From NCBI GenBank assembly GCA_942493275.1, contig OW818687.1:2232001-2296000 (forward strand): 64,000 nucleotides of DNA. The letters are read 5' to 3'. The notes below the pieces were generated by a model. That model worked only from the letters and a program-made list of their open reading frames with translations, did no database searches and was not told the DNA's origin. Source of the stretch: G942493275 sp942493275 (lineage in GTDB: Bacteria > Actinomycetota > Coriobacteriia > Anaerosomatales > PHET01). The position numbers and the translations under genes are program-made. Below, piece after piece: positions 1-8,073 of the stretch (the stretch's first letter is position 1; the number at the start of each line of letters is the position of its first letter).

Positions 1-407
1 GCGGTTCGGGACAGGCGCGAACCGAGTTCATTGAAGGCGCCGGCCAGGCGGCAGAGGGAGTCGTCATCGCTACCGGCCGCAGTTTCGTGCCGGAGTCCTG
101 GGCGGGTGTCTCGGAAGAGGTTCTTGCCGAGGTCCAGCCGTTCATCGACTCGTACTCGGCGACGTACGGGGAGACTCCCGACATCTTCGCCGGTCATGCG
201 TACGACGCGCTCAAGATCCTGACGACCGCCATCGAGGGCGTGGGTGCGGACGCAGACGGCGAGGAGCTCCGCGCTGCGATCGAGAGCACTCAAGTATCCG
301 GCTACGGCGGCGTGTTCAAGTTCTCCGCGACCGACCACAACGGACTGTCCGCCAACGACCTCGCCCTGTTCACCGTGCGTGATGGCGTGTGGGTGATCGC
401 CGAGTAA
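1..407 (+). CDS. Branched-chain amino-acid ABC transporter substrate-binding protein (C-terminal part)
   Basis: Only the last ~134 codons lie in the window; the frame is open from base 3 and ends at TAA 405-407. The visible part contains a GHAYDALKI stretch typical of the C-terminal lobe of LivK-type periplasmic-binding proteins, where a hinge helix is followed by a short segment ending in a strand like LFTVRDGVWV. It should be an extracytoplasmic lipoprotein that delivers an amino acid or related ligand to the LivHM permease. Thirty-one bases separate it from livH and all downstream genes run the same way, so it is probably in the same operon. The ligand cannot be read from this fragment; leucine/isoleucine/valine is the family default, but the downstream aryl-CoA ligase leaves aromatic acids possible. 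Confidence 0.85.
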   Translation, partial: GSGQARTEFIEGAGQAAEGVVIATGRSFVPESWAGVSEEVLAEVQPFIDSYSATYGETPDIFAGHAYDALKILTTAIEGVGADADGEELRAAIESTQVSGYGGVFKFSATDHNGLSANDLALFTVRDGVWVIAE

Positions 408-438
408 TCGGCCAACGAGAGACGGGCTTCGATCCAAC

Positions 439-1311
439 GTGGCTGACCTGCTGCAGTTCCTCATAGCCGGACTCAAGAACGGCTCCATATACGCGCTCGT
501 GGCGCTCGGCTTCACCATCGTCTACGCGGCGACAGGCGCCATCAACTTCGCGCAGGGTGAGTTCTACATGCTCGGGGGCATGATCGGCGTGTGGCTGGTG
601 GGGCTCGGCGTCCCGCTGCCGCTGGCGGTTGTCTTCGCCGTGGTGCTGGCCGGCATTCTGGGAGCCGTGTTCGAACTGCTTGCCGTGCGTCCGATCAAGT
701 CGGGTGACCCGGGCAAGATCGTCATCGTGACCATCGGTGGCGCGATGATACTCAGACAGTTCGCGCTGCACGTCTTTGGACCCAACGAGGTCGCACTTGC
801 TCCGTTCACCGACGGGGTCTCGATCAAGGTGCTCGGTGCCGCGATCGAGCGCCAGACCGTCTGGATCTGGGGTCTGACCGCCGTCGCCCTCGCCGCGCTC
901 GCGTTTCTGTACCGCAGGACCGCCTTCGGCAAGGCGATGCGCGCCACCTCGATGAATCGTGACGCGGCGCGCCTTGTGGGCATCGATGCCCGTGGCATGG
1001 TCACCGCTTCGTTCGCACTGGCAGCCGGACTGGGAGCGCTTGGCGGACTCGTCGTCGCACCGCTCACACAGACAGCGTTCAATGTCGGCGCGGGAATCGG
1101 CGTCAAGGGCTTCTCGGCGGCGATCCTGGGGGGGCTCGGCAATCCGGTCGCGGCCGTGGGCGGCGGGCTCATCCTCGGGATGCTCGAGAGCCTTGCCGCG
1201 GGCTACCTGGATCCGATCTACAAGGATGCGGTGGCGCTTGTCGTGCTGCTGGGAGTGCTGTTCCTCAGACCGCAAGGCCTCTTGGGCGGCTCGCGAAGGG
1301 AGAAAGTCTGA
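439..1311 (+). CDS. livH: Branched-chain amino-acid ABC transporter permease LivH
   Basis: This 290-residue integral membrane protein is one of two permease subunits of a LivHMGF importer. It opens with LLQFLIAGLKNGSIYALVALG and continues with INFAQGEFYMLGG, both hallmarks of LivH, followed by about eight hydrophobic segments. The C-terminal region has the conserved FSAAILGGLGNP loop that contacts the ATPase subunit. Translation starts at a GTG with only a weak ribosome site. The stop TGA shares a base with the ATG of livM (TGATG), which indicates translational coupling. The length is normal for the family (about 290). Substrate class is inferred from family only. Confidence 0.93.
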   Translation: MADLLQFLIAGLKNGSIYALVALGFTIVYAATGAINFAQGEFYMLGGMIGVWLVGLGVPLPLAVVFAVVLAGILGAVFELLAVRPIKSGDPGKIVIVTIGGAMILRQFALHVFGPNEVALAPFTDGVSIKVLGAAIERQTVWIWGLTAVALAALAFLYRRTAFGKAMRATSMNRDAARLVGIDARGMVTASFALAAGLGALGGLVVAPLTQTAFNVGAGIGVKGFSAAILGGLGNPVAAVGGGLILGMLESLAAGYLDPIYKDAVALVVLLGVLFLRPQGLLGGSRREKV

Positions 1312-2282
1312 TGAACCGGCTTCCTCGCTTCGCGCTTCTCGCGGGCGTCACGGTGCTCGTCGCCGTCATGCCGTTCCTGATCACCGATAGGTTCCTGCTC
1401 AAGATCTTCACGTTCGCGGGCATCAACGCGCTCGTGGTCGCCGGGCTGGCGCTGCTCTTCGGCTACGCCGGCCAGGTATCGCTCGGACACTCTGCGTTCG
1501 TGGGTATCGGCGCATACACGGCAGCGGTCCTCGTGGTGCGCTTCGAGGCGCCGTGGCTGGTCGCGTTCGCCGCCGCGGGAGCATTGGCTGCCGTCGGAGG
1601 GTTCGTGCTCGCGCTGCCGAGCCTGCGCCTCAAGGGGCACTACCTCGCGATGGCCACCTTGGGCTTTGGGGAGTTGATGGCCCTCGCATTCAAGGAGGCC
1701 GAGCCGATCACCGGCGGTGTCGACGGGTTCACGGGCATACCGTTTCCCTCAGTCGGCTCGTTCGAGTTCCGTGACCCGGCGCTGCTCTACTGGCTGGTGT
1801 GGGGTGTCACAGGGGCGTCGCTCGTACTCCTTGCCAACACGACGTCACTCCGGCCCGGCCGCGCCATGCGCGCGCTGCACGGCAGCGAACTCGGCGCCCA
1901 GGCCTGCGGCGTCGACATCACCGGCGTGAAGGTGCGCTCGTTCGTGGTGAGCGCCGCACTGGCGGGCTTCGCGGGCGCGCTCTACGCAGGCGCGGTCGGC
2001 TTCATCTCACCGACGGTCTTTTCGGTGGCGGCGTCGGTCACCTTCCTCGCGATGACGGTCGTCGGCGGCACCGGGTCCCTTGCGGGGCCGGTCGCGGCAG
2101 CGGTGGCGCTCACCCTGCTGCAGTACGTCGACGCGTTGCTCCCCGGCCTGTCTCGTGAGGCGGGGCAGGTGCTGCAGTCGTATCAGGAGGACGTGTACGG
2201 CTTGGCGATCGTGCTGGTCGTGCTGTTCGCGCCCTCCGGAATCGCCGGGCTTTTGAGGCGCAGGGGAGGGGAGCGCGTATGA
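1311..2282 (+). CDS. livM: Branched-chain amino-acid ABC transporter permease LivM
   Basis: This is the second permease subunit (323 residues) of the importer, with about eight to ten membrane segments. The segment GYAGQVSLGHSAFVGIGAY and the loop AMTVVGGTGSLAGPV are characteristic LivM sequences; the second is the coupling helix that docks on the ATPases. It starts at an ATG overlapping the livH stop and its own stop overlaps the livG start (ATGA), so the four transport genes form one coupled unit. There is no sign of truncation. The mature complex should be LivH-LivM in the cytoplasmic membrane with LivG and LivF on the inside. Confidence 0.93.
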   Translation: MNRLPRFALLAGVTVLVAVMPFLITDRFLLKIFTFAGINALVVAGLALLFGYAGQVSLGHSAFVGIGAYTAAVLVVRFEAPWLVAFAAAGALAAVGGFVLALPSLRLKGHYLAMATLGFGELMALAFKEAEPITGGVDGFTGIPFPSVGSFEFRDPALLYWLVWGVTGASLVLLANTTSLRPGRAMRALHGSELGAQACGVDITGVKVRSFVVSAALAGFAGALYAGAVGFISPTVFSVAASVTFLAMTVVGGTGSLAGPVAAAVALTLLQYVDALLPGLSREAGQVLQSYQEDVYGLAIVLVVLFAPSGIAGLLRRRGGERV

Positions 2283-3049
2283 GCCTTCTCCAGGTACGCG
2301 ACGTCACGCGCCGGTTTGGAGGACTCGTCGCGGTGAGCGGAGTCTCGTTCGACGTGCATCCCGGAACCATCAAGGCGCTCATCGGACCCAACGGCGCGGG
2401 CAAGTCGACGCTGTTCAACGCGATCACGTGCTTCGATCGGCCTGACGAGGGCTCGGTGGTCTTCGACGGCGCCGAGATGATCGGGAAGAAGCCGCGTGCG
2501 GTCGTTGCCAGCGGAATGGCGCGCACATTCCAGAACACGCAGCTCTTTGACGAGATGACCGCTCTGGAGAACGTGATGGTGGGATCACAGGCAAGGCAGG
2601 GGCGCGGGTTCGTCGCCGCCTCGCTGAGACTGCCCAGGGCGCTCTCAGAGGACCGTGACGCCCGCGAGCAGGCTGGCAGGCTCCTGCGGCTCATCGGTAT
2701 CGAGGAGTGGGCGGATACGCTGGCTGCGGACCTTCCTGCGGGTATTCGCCGCCTGGTCGAGATCGCGCGTGCGCTGGCGACCGGTCCACGCCTGCTCCTG
2801 CTCGACGAGCCGGCAGCCGGACTCAACGGGAACGAGACGCGCGAACTCGTTGAGACGCTGTACCGCGTCCGCGACATGGGCGTCACCGTGTTGGTCGTCG
2901 AGCACGACATGGGGCTCGTGATGGAGGTATCGGACGAGATCGTGGTAATCGACCGCGGCTGCAAGATCGCCGAGGGTCCTCCGCGCATGATCCAAAAGGA
3001 CCCGGCGGTCATAGCCGCATATCTCGGACAGGAGTCTGAGGATGTCTGA
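2279..3049 (+). CDS. livG: Branched-chain amino-acid ABC transporter ATPase LivG
   Basis: This 256-residue cytoplasmic ATPase powers the importer. The Walker A motif GPNGAGKST is at residues 36-44, the signature at 152-155 is LPAG rather than the general LSGG, and Walker B LLLLDEP is at 172-178. LP-x-G is a common variant in LivG. ARTFQNTQLF at 81-90 is the typical Q-loop. The gene overlaps livM by 4 bp and livF by 8 bp. Its pairing with LivF, a second and distinct ATPase, is the normal arrangement for hydrophobic amino-acid importers. Confidence 0.93.
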   Translation: MSLLQVRDVTRRFGGLVAVSGVSFDVHPGTIKALIGPNGAGKSTLFNAITCFDRPDEGSVVFDGAEMIGKKPRAVVASGMARTFQNTQLFDEMTALENVMVGSQARQGRGFVAASLRLPRALSEDRDAREQAGRLLRLIGIEEWADTLAADLPAGIRRLVEIARALATGPRLLLLDEPAAGLNGNETRELVETLYRVRDMGVTVLVVEHDMGLVMEVSDEIVVIDRGCKIAEGPPRMIQKDPAVIAAYLGQESEDV

Positions 3050-3806
3050 GACGCTGCTCACTGTCCGGGGACTCTCAGCCGGCTATGGTCGCGCGGAAGT
3101 GCTGCGGGACGTCGACTTCGCGATCGCCGAGGGCGAACTCGCCGCGATCATCGGCAGCAACGGCGCGGGAAAGTCGACCCTGCTCAAGGCGATAGTCGGG
3201 CTTCTCGGCGTGAAGTCGGGGTCGGTGGAGTTCGCGGGGCGCTCGATTGTCGGGATCGCACCGGAGAAGCTGCTGCGCGAGGGCATAGCGCTCGTTCCGG
3301 AAGGCCGCTGGCTCTTCGGCTCGATGAGCGTTCGGGAAAACCTCGAGCTCGGTGCTTATGCAGCGGGTCGCGGTCGTGCGGCGGCGGTGCGCGACGGGCT
3401 CGCGCGCGTGCACGCCCTGTTCCCGGTACTCGAGGAGCGGGAGGCTCAGCCGGCCGAGACGCTCTCGGGCGGCGAGCAGCAGATGCTCGCGGTCGCAAGG
3501 GCCCTCATGTCGAACCCGCGCCTGCTGCTGCTCGATGAGCCGTCGCTCGGGCTCGCACCGAAGGTGATCGCCGAGATCTTCTCGGTGCTGGATGAACTGC
3601 GGGCGCAGGGCATGACGATCGTGCTCGTGGAGCAGGATGCCACGCTTGCGCTCAAGCACGCGGACCGCGGCTGCGTCATGCGCACCGGGCGCGTGGTCAT
3701 GGAAGGTACTGCCAGCGAGCTGCTGGCCGACGAATCGGTGAGGGCCATCTACCTCGGGTCGTGGGACGACGAGAGGTCGAAGGTCGGGGAGGGGAGCGGC
3801 AGATGA
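3042..3806 (+). CDS. livF: Branched-chain amino-acid ABC transporter ATPase LivF
   Basis: This is the second ATPase of the importer, 254 residues, with Walker A GSNGAGKST at 38-46, signature LSGGEQQ at 141-147 and Walker B LLLLDEP at 161-167. The stretch IALVPEGRWLFGSMSVRENL is diagnostic of LivF. The ATG is preceded at good distance by GGAG and overlaps livG by 8 bp. Its TGA overlaps the ATG of the following CoA ligase by 4 bp (ATGA). The ligase is therefore translationally coupled to the transporter, which suggests the imported compound or a product of it is the ligase substrate. Confidence 0.93.
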   Translation: MSETLLTVRGLSAGYGRAEVLRDVDFAIAEGELAAIIGSNGAGKSTLLKAIVGLLGVKSGSVEFAGRSIVGIAPEKLLREGIALVPEGRWLFGSMSVRENLELGAYAAGRGRAAAVRDGLARVHALFPVLEEREAQPAETLSGGEQQMLAVARALMSNPRLLLLDEPSLGLAPKVIAEIFSVLDELRAQGMTIVLVEQDATLALKHADRGCVMRTGRVVMEGTASELLADESVRAIYLGSWDDERSKVGEGSGR

Positions 3807-5104
3807 TCTGGAACCCCGAGTACGAATGCATGGAGCGCTCAGCGCTGCACGACTTGCAGCTGAGGCGCCTTCAGATGTCGGTCTCGTGGGCCTACGAGCG
3901 CGTCACGTACTACCGTGACCGCATGGATGAGTTGGGAGTGCGGCCGCGCGACATCAAGTCGCTCGACGACGTGCGTAAGCTTCCATTCACCGATAAGACC
4001 GCGCTCAGGGACACCTATCCCTTTGGGATGTTCGCGCTGCCGCTCGAGGACGTCGTGCGCATCCACTCTTCGTCAGGCACGACCGGCAAGCCGATCGTCG
4101 TCGGGTACTCCCGAGGCGACATCAACACCTGGAGCGAGCTCACCGCACGGGTGGCCGCCGCCGCGGGCGTACACAAAGGCGACCTCGTGGACATGGCGTT
4201 CCTTTACGGCATGTTCACGGGTGGCTGGGGCATGCACTACGGCATCGAGCGCATCGGCGCGACGATCATCCCCGCGGGCTCCGGCCAGACCGAGCGGCAT
4301 CTGATGATGATGGCCGACTGGGGCACAACGGTGCTGGTGGGTACTCCGTCGTACGCGCTCTACCTTGCCGAGCAGGGAATCGAGCAGGGCGTCGATTTCT
4401 CGAAGCTCAAGCTGCGTCTGGGCCTGTTCGGTGGCGAGCCGGCCTCCGAGAAGATGCGTGCCGAGATCGAGGAGAAGCTCGGCATCGTGGCCACGGACAA
4501 TTACGGACTTTCCGAGCTGATGGGTCCCGGAGTGTCGGGCGAGTGCGAGTGCCGGTGTGGCATGCACCTCAGCGAGGACCACTTCCTGTGCGAGATTGTC
4601 GACCCGGACACCGGGGAGCCGGTGCCGTACGGCGAGGAGGGGGAGCTCGTGGTCACAACCCTCACCAAAGAGGCATTCCCGGTCATGAGATACCGGACGC
4701 ACGACCTCACGGTCCTGGATCCGTCCCGCTGCGAGTGCGGCCGGACGACCGCACGAATGCGTAGGGTCAGGCAGCGTACCGACGACATGCTCATCATCAG
4801 AGGCGTGAACGTCTTCCCGAGTCAGATCGAAGACGTGCTGTTTCAGATCGAGGGTGTTCGCCCGCACTATCTCATCGTGGTGGACCGCAAACGCAACCTC
4901 GATGACATGGAGGTGCGTATCGAGGTCGAGGCGTCGGTCTTTTCGGATATCATGGCTGACATGGTGGCCTTCCAGCAGAAGGTCGCAGACAAACTACAGT
5001 CGGTGCTGGGCCTGCGCGCACGTGTGGTGCTGGTCGAGCCCGGAGCCATCGAGCGCTCCGCCGGGAAGAGCAAGAGGGTCCTTGATCTGCGAGAGGAATC
5101 CTAG
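3803..5104 (+). CDS. Phenylacetate-CoA ligase-type acyl-CoA synthetase
   Basis: This 433-residue adenylate-forming enzyme resembles PaaK, which converts an aryl acetate, ATP and CoA to the aryl-acetyl-CoA. The P-loop-like motif SSGTTGKP lies at 90-97. DNYGLSELMGPGV follows in the middle, then a cysteine-rich stretch with CECRCGMH and a hinge near CECGRTTARMRR, and the C-terminal lobe has RGVNVFPSQIE. These are all typical of the family. I chose the ATG at 3803, not an in-frame upstream codon, because it has GGGGAGGGGAG in front and gives a family-like N-terminus (MIWNPEYECM). It is coupled to livF. In anaerobes such enzymes often work with 2-oxoacid oxidoreductases on aromatic amino-acid degradation products; that role is inferred. 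Phenylacetate versus indoleacetate or another acid cannot be decided. Confidence 0.88.
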   Translation: MIWNPEYECMERSALHDLQLRRLQMSVSWAYERVTYYRDRMDELGVRPRDIKSLDDVRKLPFTDKTALRDTYPFGMFALPLEDVVRIHSSSGTTGKPIVVGYSRGDINTWSELTARVAAAAGVHKGDLVDMAFLYGMFTGGWGMHYGIERIGATIIPAGSGQTERHLMMMADWGTTVLVGTPSYALYLAEQGIEQGVDFSKLKLRLGLFGGEPASEKMRAEIEEKLGIVATDNYGLSELMGPGVSGECECRCGMHLSEDHFLCEIVDPDTGEPVPYGEEGELVVTTLTKEAFPVMRYRTHDLTVLDPSRCECGRTTARMRRVRQRTDDMLIIRGVNVFPSQIEDVLFQIEGVRPHYLIVVDRKRNLDDMEVRIEVEASVFSDIMADMVAFQQKVADKLQSVLGLRARVVLVEPGAIERSAGKSKRVLDLREES

Positions 5105-5140
5105 TCTCGGCGCACGAGCCGTGCGACAGGAGGACGTCCA

Positions 5141-5683
5141 GTGCCCATCTGGGCATTCATGGCCATGGCCATTGGCGCTATCGGCGTCGTTGCGGTCCTC
5201 ATCACGCTCTTCAACGTCGCCCGCAGGGCGATGGAGAAGCGCGTGCTGCTGCATCTCCTTGTCCAGGCAGAGAACGTCGAGGCCGGCGCGAACACCCTGG
5301 TGGAGCTCATCGGTCAGCTCGCTGATGCGGAGGATGCGGTGCTCGAGCACTTCGCCGAGGATCACGACGCCGTCGAGCGCAGGGTGCTTCAGGAGCTCGC
5401 GCAGAGACTGGGCGTGACAGCGGATGAGCTGGACCTGATGCCGCTGCCCGCCCATCTGGTGCCGGTCGGGTCGGCGCTCGCCGATGCTGCGTACCTCATC
5501 TCAAGCGAGGCCGGACGAATCAAGGATGACGACAGGGGAGACGACGTTCTTGTGCACGTGGGCGAGGTCGACCTCGCCGCAGTGAAGGGATACGCTGGCA
5601 AGGCACGCAGCATGATCCACGCCGCGTGCCTGGAGTATGGACTCGAAGACACGGCTGTCTACGGCGGAGGTCTCTACCTGTGA
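5141..5683 (+). CDS. Membrane-anchored protein of unknown function
   Basis: I do not recognise a family for this 180-residue protein. It begins at a GTG with an AGGAGG ribosome site 9 bases ahead. Residues 3-25 form one hydrophobic helix, so the protein is probably anchored by its N-terminus. The rest is acidic and largely helical (residues ~30-130 rich in Leu, Ala, Glu and Asp), ending in a short segment with a possible amphipathic helix. It lies 36 bp after the CoA ligase, and its stop overlaps the next gene's GTG by 4 bp, which places it in the transporter operon. There are no cysteines suggesting metal binding and no catalytic motif that I can see. Confidence 0.75.
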   Translation: MPIWAFMAMAIGAIGVVAVLITLFNVARRAMEKRVLLHLLVQAENVEAGANTLVELIGQLADAEDAVLEHFAEDHDAVERRVLQELAQRLGVTADELDLMPLPAHLVPVGSALADAAYLISSEAGRIKDDDRGDDVLVHVGEVDLAAVKGYAGKARSMIHAACLEYGLEDTAVYGGGLYL

Positions 5684-6093
5684 GTTCCGATCTCAAGAAC
5701 ATCTTGCGGGGCGTCGCGGCACTCGCGGCGCTCGTTGTGCTGATCTTCGTCGTGTGGGGCTACGTGTCGGACTTCCGTGATGCGGGCAACACGGCTCCGG
5801 AGACCACGAGTACCGTGGAGCCGAGTCAAACTCCGGACGGCGCAAAGGCCGCCGCCGAAGGCGCAAAGGAAGGCGCCGCTGAGTCCACCGCCGGCAAGGT
5901 CGTCATCGTGACGATCGACGGACTCAACTTCCGGACGAAGCCCGAGTCGGACGCAAAGGCCATCCGGGGCCTGGAAAAGGGCGAGAAGCTGACGCTGGTC
6001 AAGACTCAGGACGGCTGGTATCAGGTCAAGGACGCCGCCGGCAAGGTCGGATGGATCTCGTCCAACCCGCAGTACTCGAAGATCGAGGAGTAG
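5680..6093 (+). CDS. Membrane-anchored bacterial SH3 domain protein
   Basis: This 137-residue protein has a transmembrane helix at about residues 12-28, an Ala/Glu/Thr-rich low-complexity linker (~30-70) and a C-terminal bacterial SH3 (SH3b/SH3_3) domain. The domain is recognisable from VTIDGLNFRTKPESDAK, the Gly-Glu-Lys turn, and DGWYQVKDAAGKVGWIS. Such domains usually bind peptidoglycan or peptides outside the membrane, which fits an N-in, C-out topology. I placed the start at the GTG overlapping the previous stop (GTGA), with GGAGG 9 bases upstream; an earlier in-frame ATG would overlap the previous gene by far more. Its role beside a transporter and a CoA ligase is unknown. Confidence 0.8.
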   Translation: MSSDLKNILRGVAALAALVVLIFVVWGYVSDFRDAGNTAPETTSTVEPSQTPDGAKAAAEGAKEGAAESTAGKVVIVTIDGLNFRTKPESDAKAIRGLEKGEKLTLVKTQDGWYQVKDAAGKVGWISSNPQYSKIEE

Positions 6094-6095
6094 CG

Positions 6096-6428
6096 GTGCG
6101 CATCATTGGAGCAGCGGACGAGTTCTGGCGCCTTCGGCTCACGCGCGTGGACACCACCGACGACTTCGACTTCGAGTGGCACGAGGACATCTTGTATCGG
6201 CAGCCGGTCGTCCGTCCCGCGGGTGAGGTCGAGCTCTGGCACGTCGAGGCGGTTCAGATCGCTGACCTCGATGTGAGAGTCCGAATCGCGACGTTCGCGG
6301 AGCGCGAGCAGGCCGAGGCGTTCTTCGGGCGGGTCAAGGAGGACCTTTCCGAGATGACCAAGAGCCAGTTCGACCAGACCTACCTTTCCGGCTGCTCGGC
6401 CGACGAAGAGGACCCCCAGGGCCGCTAA
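6096..6428 (+). CDS. Small protein of unknown function
   Basis: This gene encodes 110 residues and starts at a GTG two bases after the SH3 gene stop, with GAGGAG just upstream; the stop is TAA. I recognise no domain. The product is acidic, with a Trp/Phe-rich N-terminal half (EFWRLRLTRVDTTDDFDFEW) and a helical C-terminal half. No signal peptide or membrane helix is visible, so it is probably cytoplasmic. It is the last gene of the plus-strand operon that begins before the window. Codon use matches its neighbours, which supports it being a real gene. Confidence 0.7.
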   Translation: MRIIGAADEFWRLRLTRVDTTDDFDFEWHEDILYRQPVVRPAGEVELWHVEAVQIADLDVRVRIATFAEREQAEAFFGRVKEDLSEMTKSQFDQTYLSGCSADEEDPQGR

Positions 6429-6609
6429 CGGTCCATCTCGCACCACAGACCTCCTCATTACCTCAGGGGATGGGTGCTTTGCTGTCGGGTTAACATAAGA
6501 TAGATTATCCGAGTTACAGTACAGTGAGGGAAAGCGTTCACGAGTACCGTGACCAGCGGATATGCGACTGAGCGCCATGCGACGCCGCACCCTGGCCCGC
6601 CACGTGAAG

Positions 6610-6642
6610 CGGCCCCGGACCGCGTGTCGCAGTCCGGGGCCG
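6610..6642 (-). terminator. Strong hairpin, probable terminator of the uracil/xanthine permease gene
   Basis: There is a perfect 11-bp stem, CGGCCCCGGAC pairing with GTCCGGGGCCG, around an 11-base loop, 34 bases after the stop of the minus-strand permease. It has no long U-run. It could also stop the convergent plus-strand operon. The rest of the gap 6429-6609 holds an AT-rich island (about 6488-6515) but no gene that I can support. Confidence 0.6.
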
Positions 6643-6676
6643 TCTGGTGAAACCGCACGCTGTCGTACGAGTGCTG

Positions 6677-8008
6677 CTAGGCCTCGGCCTTAGCGGCTTC
6701 CGCCTGAGACTCCGCGTTGAAGTTCGGAGCGTCGATCATGAGCCCCTCGCTCTCCTGCGGCAGGATCAGGTTCAGGATGATGCCGATGAACGCGGCCAGG
6801 GCCATGCCCGGGACGCTGTACTTGCCAAGCGGAATGGCGAAGCCACCCGTCTCCATGCCGATGCCGATGACCAGAACGACGCTGGCCAGGATCAGGTTAC
6901 GGCTATGGCTGAAGTCCAGGCCGCTCTCCACGAGGAGCCTCAGGCCGCTTGACGCGATGAGACCGAACAGGAGAAGCGAGATGCCGCCCATGACCGGAGT
7001 CGGGATCGAGCTGATGGCGGCGTTGAACTTGGGCACGAAGCCGCCGATCAGGATGGCGAATCCGCCCGCGAACCAGAAGAGCTGGGTGGCGTAGACCTTC
7101 GTGACCGCCATGACGCCGATGTTCTCGGCATAGGTGGTCGAGGGTGTGCCACCGATGGCACCGGAGATTGCGGTGGCCAGACCGTCACCGAAGAGCGACT
7201 CAGGGAGCATCGGCGTGAAGTCCTTGCCGGTGATCTCGTTGATGACCAGCAGGTGGCCGATGTGCTCGATGATGACGACGACGGCCACAGGCGCGATGAT
7301 CAGGATCGCGTCGAGCTCGAAGACCGGGAACGTCAGCGTCGGCAGACCGATCCACGGCGCGGCGATGATGCCATCGAAGCTGACGAGCCCGAGCGGAATC
7401 GACACGACGTAGCCCACTACGATGCCCATGAGCACCGGGATGGTCTTCAGGAAGCCCTTGAAGAAGCTCGAGAAAGCGATCGCCGCAGCGAGCGTGATGG
7501 TCGCGACGCCGACGAGCTTAAGGTCGACGCCCTGCGACGGGTCCGCCATCGGGAACATCGACATCTTCACGGCAACCGCCGAGAGGCCGAGGCCGATCAC
7601 GATGACGATTGAGCCGACCAGAGCCGGCGGCAGAATCTTGGTGAGCCATCCGGTTCCGAACGCTTTGACGATCGCCGCGACGATCATGTAGACGATACCG
7701 GCGGCCACGAGACCGCCCAGTGCGGCCGGGATGTTCGCGCCGCCAGGGCCGCCGCCGACCGCGATGATCGGCGCGATGAAGGCGAAGCTCGACCCCAGGT
7801 AGCTCGGAATCTTGTTGCGGACGCAGATGAGGTACAGAATCGTGCCGATTCCGGAGGTCATGAGGCCGACTCCGGGGTCGAGGCCGGTCAGGATCGGCAC
7901 GAGCACCGTCGCACCGAACATGGCCATGAGGTGCTGCAGCGAAAGCGGAATCGCCTTCGACAGCGGCATGACCTCGTCCGTCTGGACAACGCCTTGGTTT
8001 GCTGCCAC
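6677..8008 (-). CDS. NCS2 uracil/xanthine permease
   Basis: This 443-residue integral membrane nucleobase transporter belongs to the nucleobase-ascorbate (NCS2) family. The N-terminal region has LSLQHLMAMFGATVLVP, the classic UraA opening, followed by SYLGSSFAFIAP. A central VVVIIEHIGHLLVINEITGK segment carries the conserved Glu that binds the base, and near the C-terminal third there is PTPVMGGISLLLFG. About 14 helices are expected. The start is a GTG with AGGGGAAAG upstream. Uracil is the most likely substrate given the UraA-like motifs, but xanthine transport cannot be excluded. It is downstream of, and separated by a hairpin from, an AzgA-type permease, so both may serve salvage. Confidence 0.9.
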   Translation of the reverse strand: MAANQGVVQTDEVMPLSKAIPLSLQHLMAMFGATVLVPILTGLDPGVGLMTSGIGTILYLICVRNKIPSYLGSSFAFIAPIIAVGGGPGGANIPAALGGLVAAGIVYMIVAAIVKAFGTGWLTKILPPALVGSIVIVIGLGLSAVAVKMSMFPMADPSQGVDLKLVGVATITLAAAIAFSSFFKGFLKTIPVLMGIVVGYVVSIPLGLVSFDGIIAAPWIGLPTLTFPVFELDAILIIAPVAVVVIIEHIGHLLVINEITGKDFTPMLPESLFGDGLATAISGAIGGTPSTTYAENIGVMAVTKVYATQLFWFAGGFAILIGGFVPKFNAAISSIPTPVMGGISLLLFGLIASSGLRLLVESGLDFSHSRNLILASVVLVIGIGMETGGFAIPLGKYSVPGMALAAFIGIILNLILPQESEGLMIDAPNFNAESQAEAAKAEA

Positions 8009-8034
8009 TTTCCCCTACCTTTCTTGTTCTCGAA

Positions 8035-8062
8035 GAAGCCCCGGCGTTTCCGCCGGGGCTTC
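8035..8062 (-). terminator. Hairpin terminator after the AzgA-type permease
   Basis: A perfect 12-bp stem (GAAGCCCCGGCG with CGCCGGGGCTTC) closes a 4-base loop. It starts 11 bases after the stop codon of the minus-strand gene 8074-9444. The following minus-strand bases (TTCGAGAAC) are only mildly U-rich. Its position between two co-directional permeases suggests partial or complete separation of their transcripts. Confidence 0.75.
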
Positions 8063-8073
8063 ATGTTGTCGGA

